Positions 63,035 to 64,000 of a stretch of DNA of 64,000 bases are shown in pieces (within the stretch, counting starts at the first letter, position 1; the number at the start of each line of letters is the position of its first letter). A model generated the notes under the pieces. The model had not been told where the DNA came from and searched no databases. It worked only from the letters and a program-made list of their open reading frames with translations. Source of the DNA: Lysobacter sp. CFH 32150 (GTDB lineage Bacteria; Pseudomonadota; Gammaproteobacteria; Xanthomonadales; Xanthomonadaceae); assembly GCF_022758295.1 (NCBI RefSeq), contig NZ_JALDWJ010000008.1, positions 124,001 through 188,000 on the forward strand. The letters run 5' to 3'. The position numbers were made by a program, and so were the translations under genes.

Positions 63035-64000
63035 TCACTGCAACAAGATGAGCGTCGCCAACCCGAGGAAGACGAGGAACCCCATCGTGTCGGTGACCGT
63101 CGTCAGGATCACGCCGCCGGCGAGGGCGGGATCGAAGCCCATCCGCTTGAGCGTCAGCGGCACCAGCACGCCGGCGCTCGCGGCAAACAGCAGGTTGATG
63201 GTCAGTGCGGAGCCGATCACCAGCGACAGTACGCCATCGCCGAACCACAGCCAGACCACGAGACCCAGCACGAGGCCCAGGCTGAGTCCGTTCATCAGCG
63301 CCACGCGCATTTCCTTCCACAGCAGCGTGCGCACGTTGGACGCGCCGACCTGGCCGAGCGCGAGGCCGCGCACCATCAGCGCCAGCACCTGGGTGCCGGC
63401 GTTGCCGCCCATGCCGGCGACGATCGGCATCAGCACGGCCAGTGCCGCGAGTTTCTCGATCGAGGCTTCGAAGCGGCCGACCACGCTTGCTGCGAGGAAT
63501 GCGGTACCAAGGTTGATCGACAGCCACAGCAGCCGGCGGCGGAACGCGCGCGGTACCGGGCTGAACATGTCGTCGTCTTCGTCGAGGCCCGCGGCGGACA
63601 GCGCCTGGTGTTCGGCCTGCTCGCGGATGATGTCGACGACGTCATCGATGGTGATGCGACCGAGCAGGATGTTGTTGTCGTCGACGACCGGCGCCGAAAT
63701 CCAGTCATGGTCGGAGAACTGGCGCGCGACGTCGTTCGCCGATTCGTCGACACCAATCGCCGGTTGTTCGTCGTCGATCAGCTGGTTGATCGGTGTATTC
63801 GCTTCATGCGTCAGCAATGACTGCAGCGCGATGCGGCCGAGGTACTGGTGGCGACGGCTGACGACGTAGAGGTGGTCGGTGTGGTCGGGCAGCTCGCCGC
63901 GCAGGCGCAGGTAACGCAGCACGACGTCGACGGTCGTGTCGGCGCGCACCGTCACCACGTCCGGGTTCATCAGGCGGCCGGCGGTGTCCTCGTCGTAGGA
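63035..64000 (-). CDS. mgtE: Magnesium transporter MgtE (N-terminus outside window)
   Basis: The frame is open to the right edge; codons from there read SYDEDTAGRLMNPDVVTV, so the N-domain is missing. About 322 residues show two CBS domains (ending GRITIDDVVDIIREQAEHQ), an acidic linker, and five membrane helices with the Mg-selectivity motif MPIVAGMGGNAGTQVLAL. MgtE is a Mg-gated channel. Only C-terminal part visible. Confidence 0.93.
   Translation of the reverse strand, partial: SYDEDTAGRLMNPDVVTVRADTTVDVVLRYLRLRGELPDHTDHLYVVSRRHQYLGRIALQSLLTHEANTPINQLIDDEQPAIGVDESANDVARQFSDHDWISAPVVDDNNILLGRITIDDVVDIIREQAEHQALSAAGLDEDDDMFSPVPRAFRRRLLWLSINLGTAFLAASVVGRFEASIEKLAALAVLMPIVAGMGGNAGTQVLALMVRGLALGQVGASNVRTLLWKEMRVALMNGLSLGLVLGLVVWLWFGDGVLSLVIGSALTINLLFAASAGVLVPLTLKRMGFDPALAGGVILTTVTDTMGFLVFLGLATLILLQ

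Overview
The window is dense, GC-rich bacterial chromosome that looks like an uncharacterised member of the Lysobacterales/Xanthomonadales (Gammaproteobacteria). The pointers are Oar-like TonB-dependent receptors next to TPR-sulfotransferase genes, a SAM-I riboswitch in front of a metX-metB-hom operon, a GTP-dependent PEP carboxykinase, a long-form FadE, adjacent pilT and pilU, and the order algH-ruvX-pyrB. I see no rRNA, tRNA, CRISPR array, prophage or transposase gene. Both window edges cut genes: an MFS-type carrier on the left and mgtE on the right.

Layout. 1-8.6 kb: membrane and envelope genes, a fadE-hotdog operon divergent from a TetR regulator, and pckG (fatty-acid breakdown plus gluconeogenesis). 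8.8-20.6 kb: a duplicated locus of two Oar-like outer-membrane receptors with near-identical promoters and three TPR-sulfotransferases. 20.6-23.4 kb: a secreted orphan, hslO and mtgA. 23.3-25.4 kb: a compact arsenic operon, arsR-arsI-arsC-aqpS, behind one palindromic operator. 25.4-34 kb: a GT2 glycosyltransferase, CBS protein, AsmA, MliC-like lipoprotein, a TrhA/PAQR protein with a His-rich tandem repeat, prfC, a DUF4124-M23 peptidase and a phytase-like lipoprotein. 34.1-37.7 kb: SAM-I riboswitch and metX-metB-hom. 37.7-49.5 kb: a MASE1-GGDEF-EAL protein, sdaA, a glutaredoxin-like protein, a yceI-cybB-yceI operon, a large hybrid sensor kinase and two secreted hydrolases. 49.5-64 kb: housekeeping genes hemE, aroK-aroB, dodecin, a glycerate-kinase-like gene, pdxH, a BtuF-like protein, yggS-proC-DUF4426, pilT-pilU, algH-ruvX-pyrB, a secreted esterase and mgtE.

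The most unusual structure is a family of about 265-286 bp intergenic repeats: two full copies (50900-51164 and 59844-60129) and one truncated copy (39927-40076). Each full copy has about 31-bp terminal inverted repeats and two internal inverted-repeat arms, giving a cloverleaf fold. The two full copies differ in the terminal arms by changes that are compensated on the opposite strand. None carries an ORF I would defend. The second strong signal is the met leader: after the SAM-I aptamer, a 13-bp hairpin (34276-34312) buries the metX Shine-Dalgarno right up to the start codon, with a competing upstream pairing partner, which suggests translational control.
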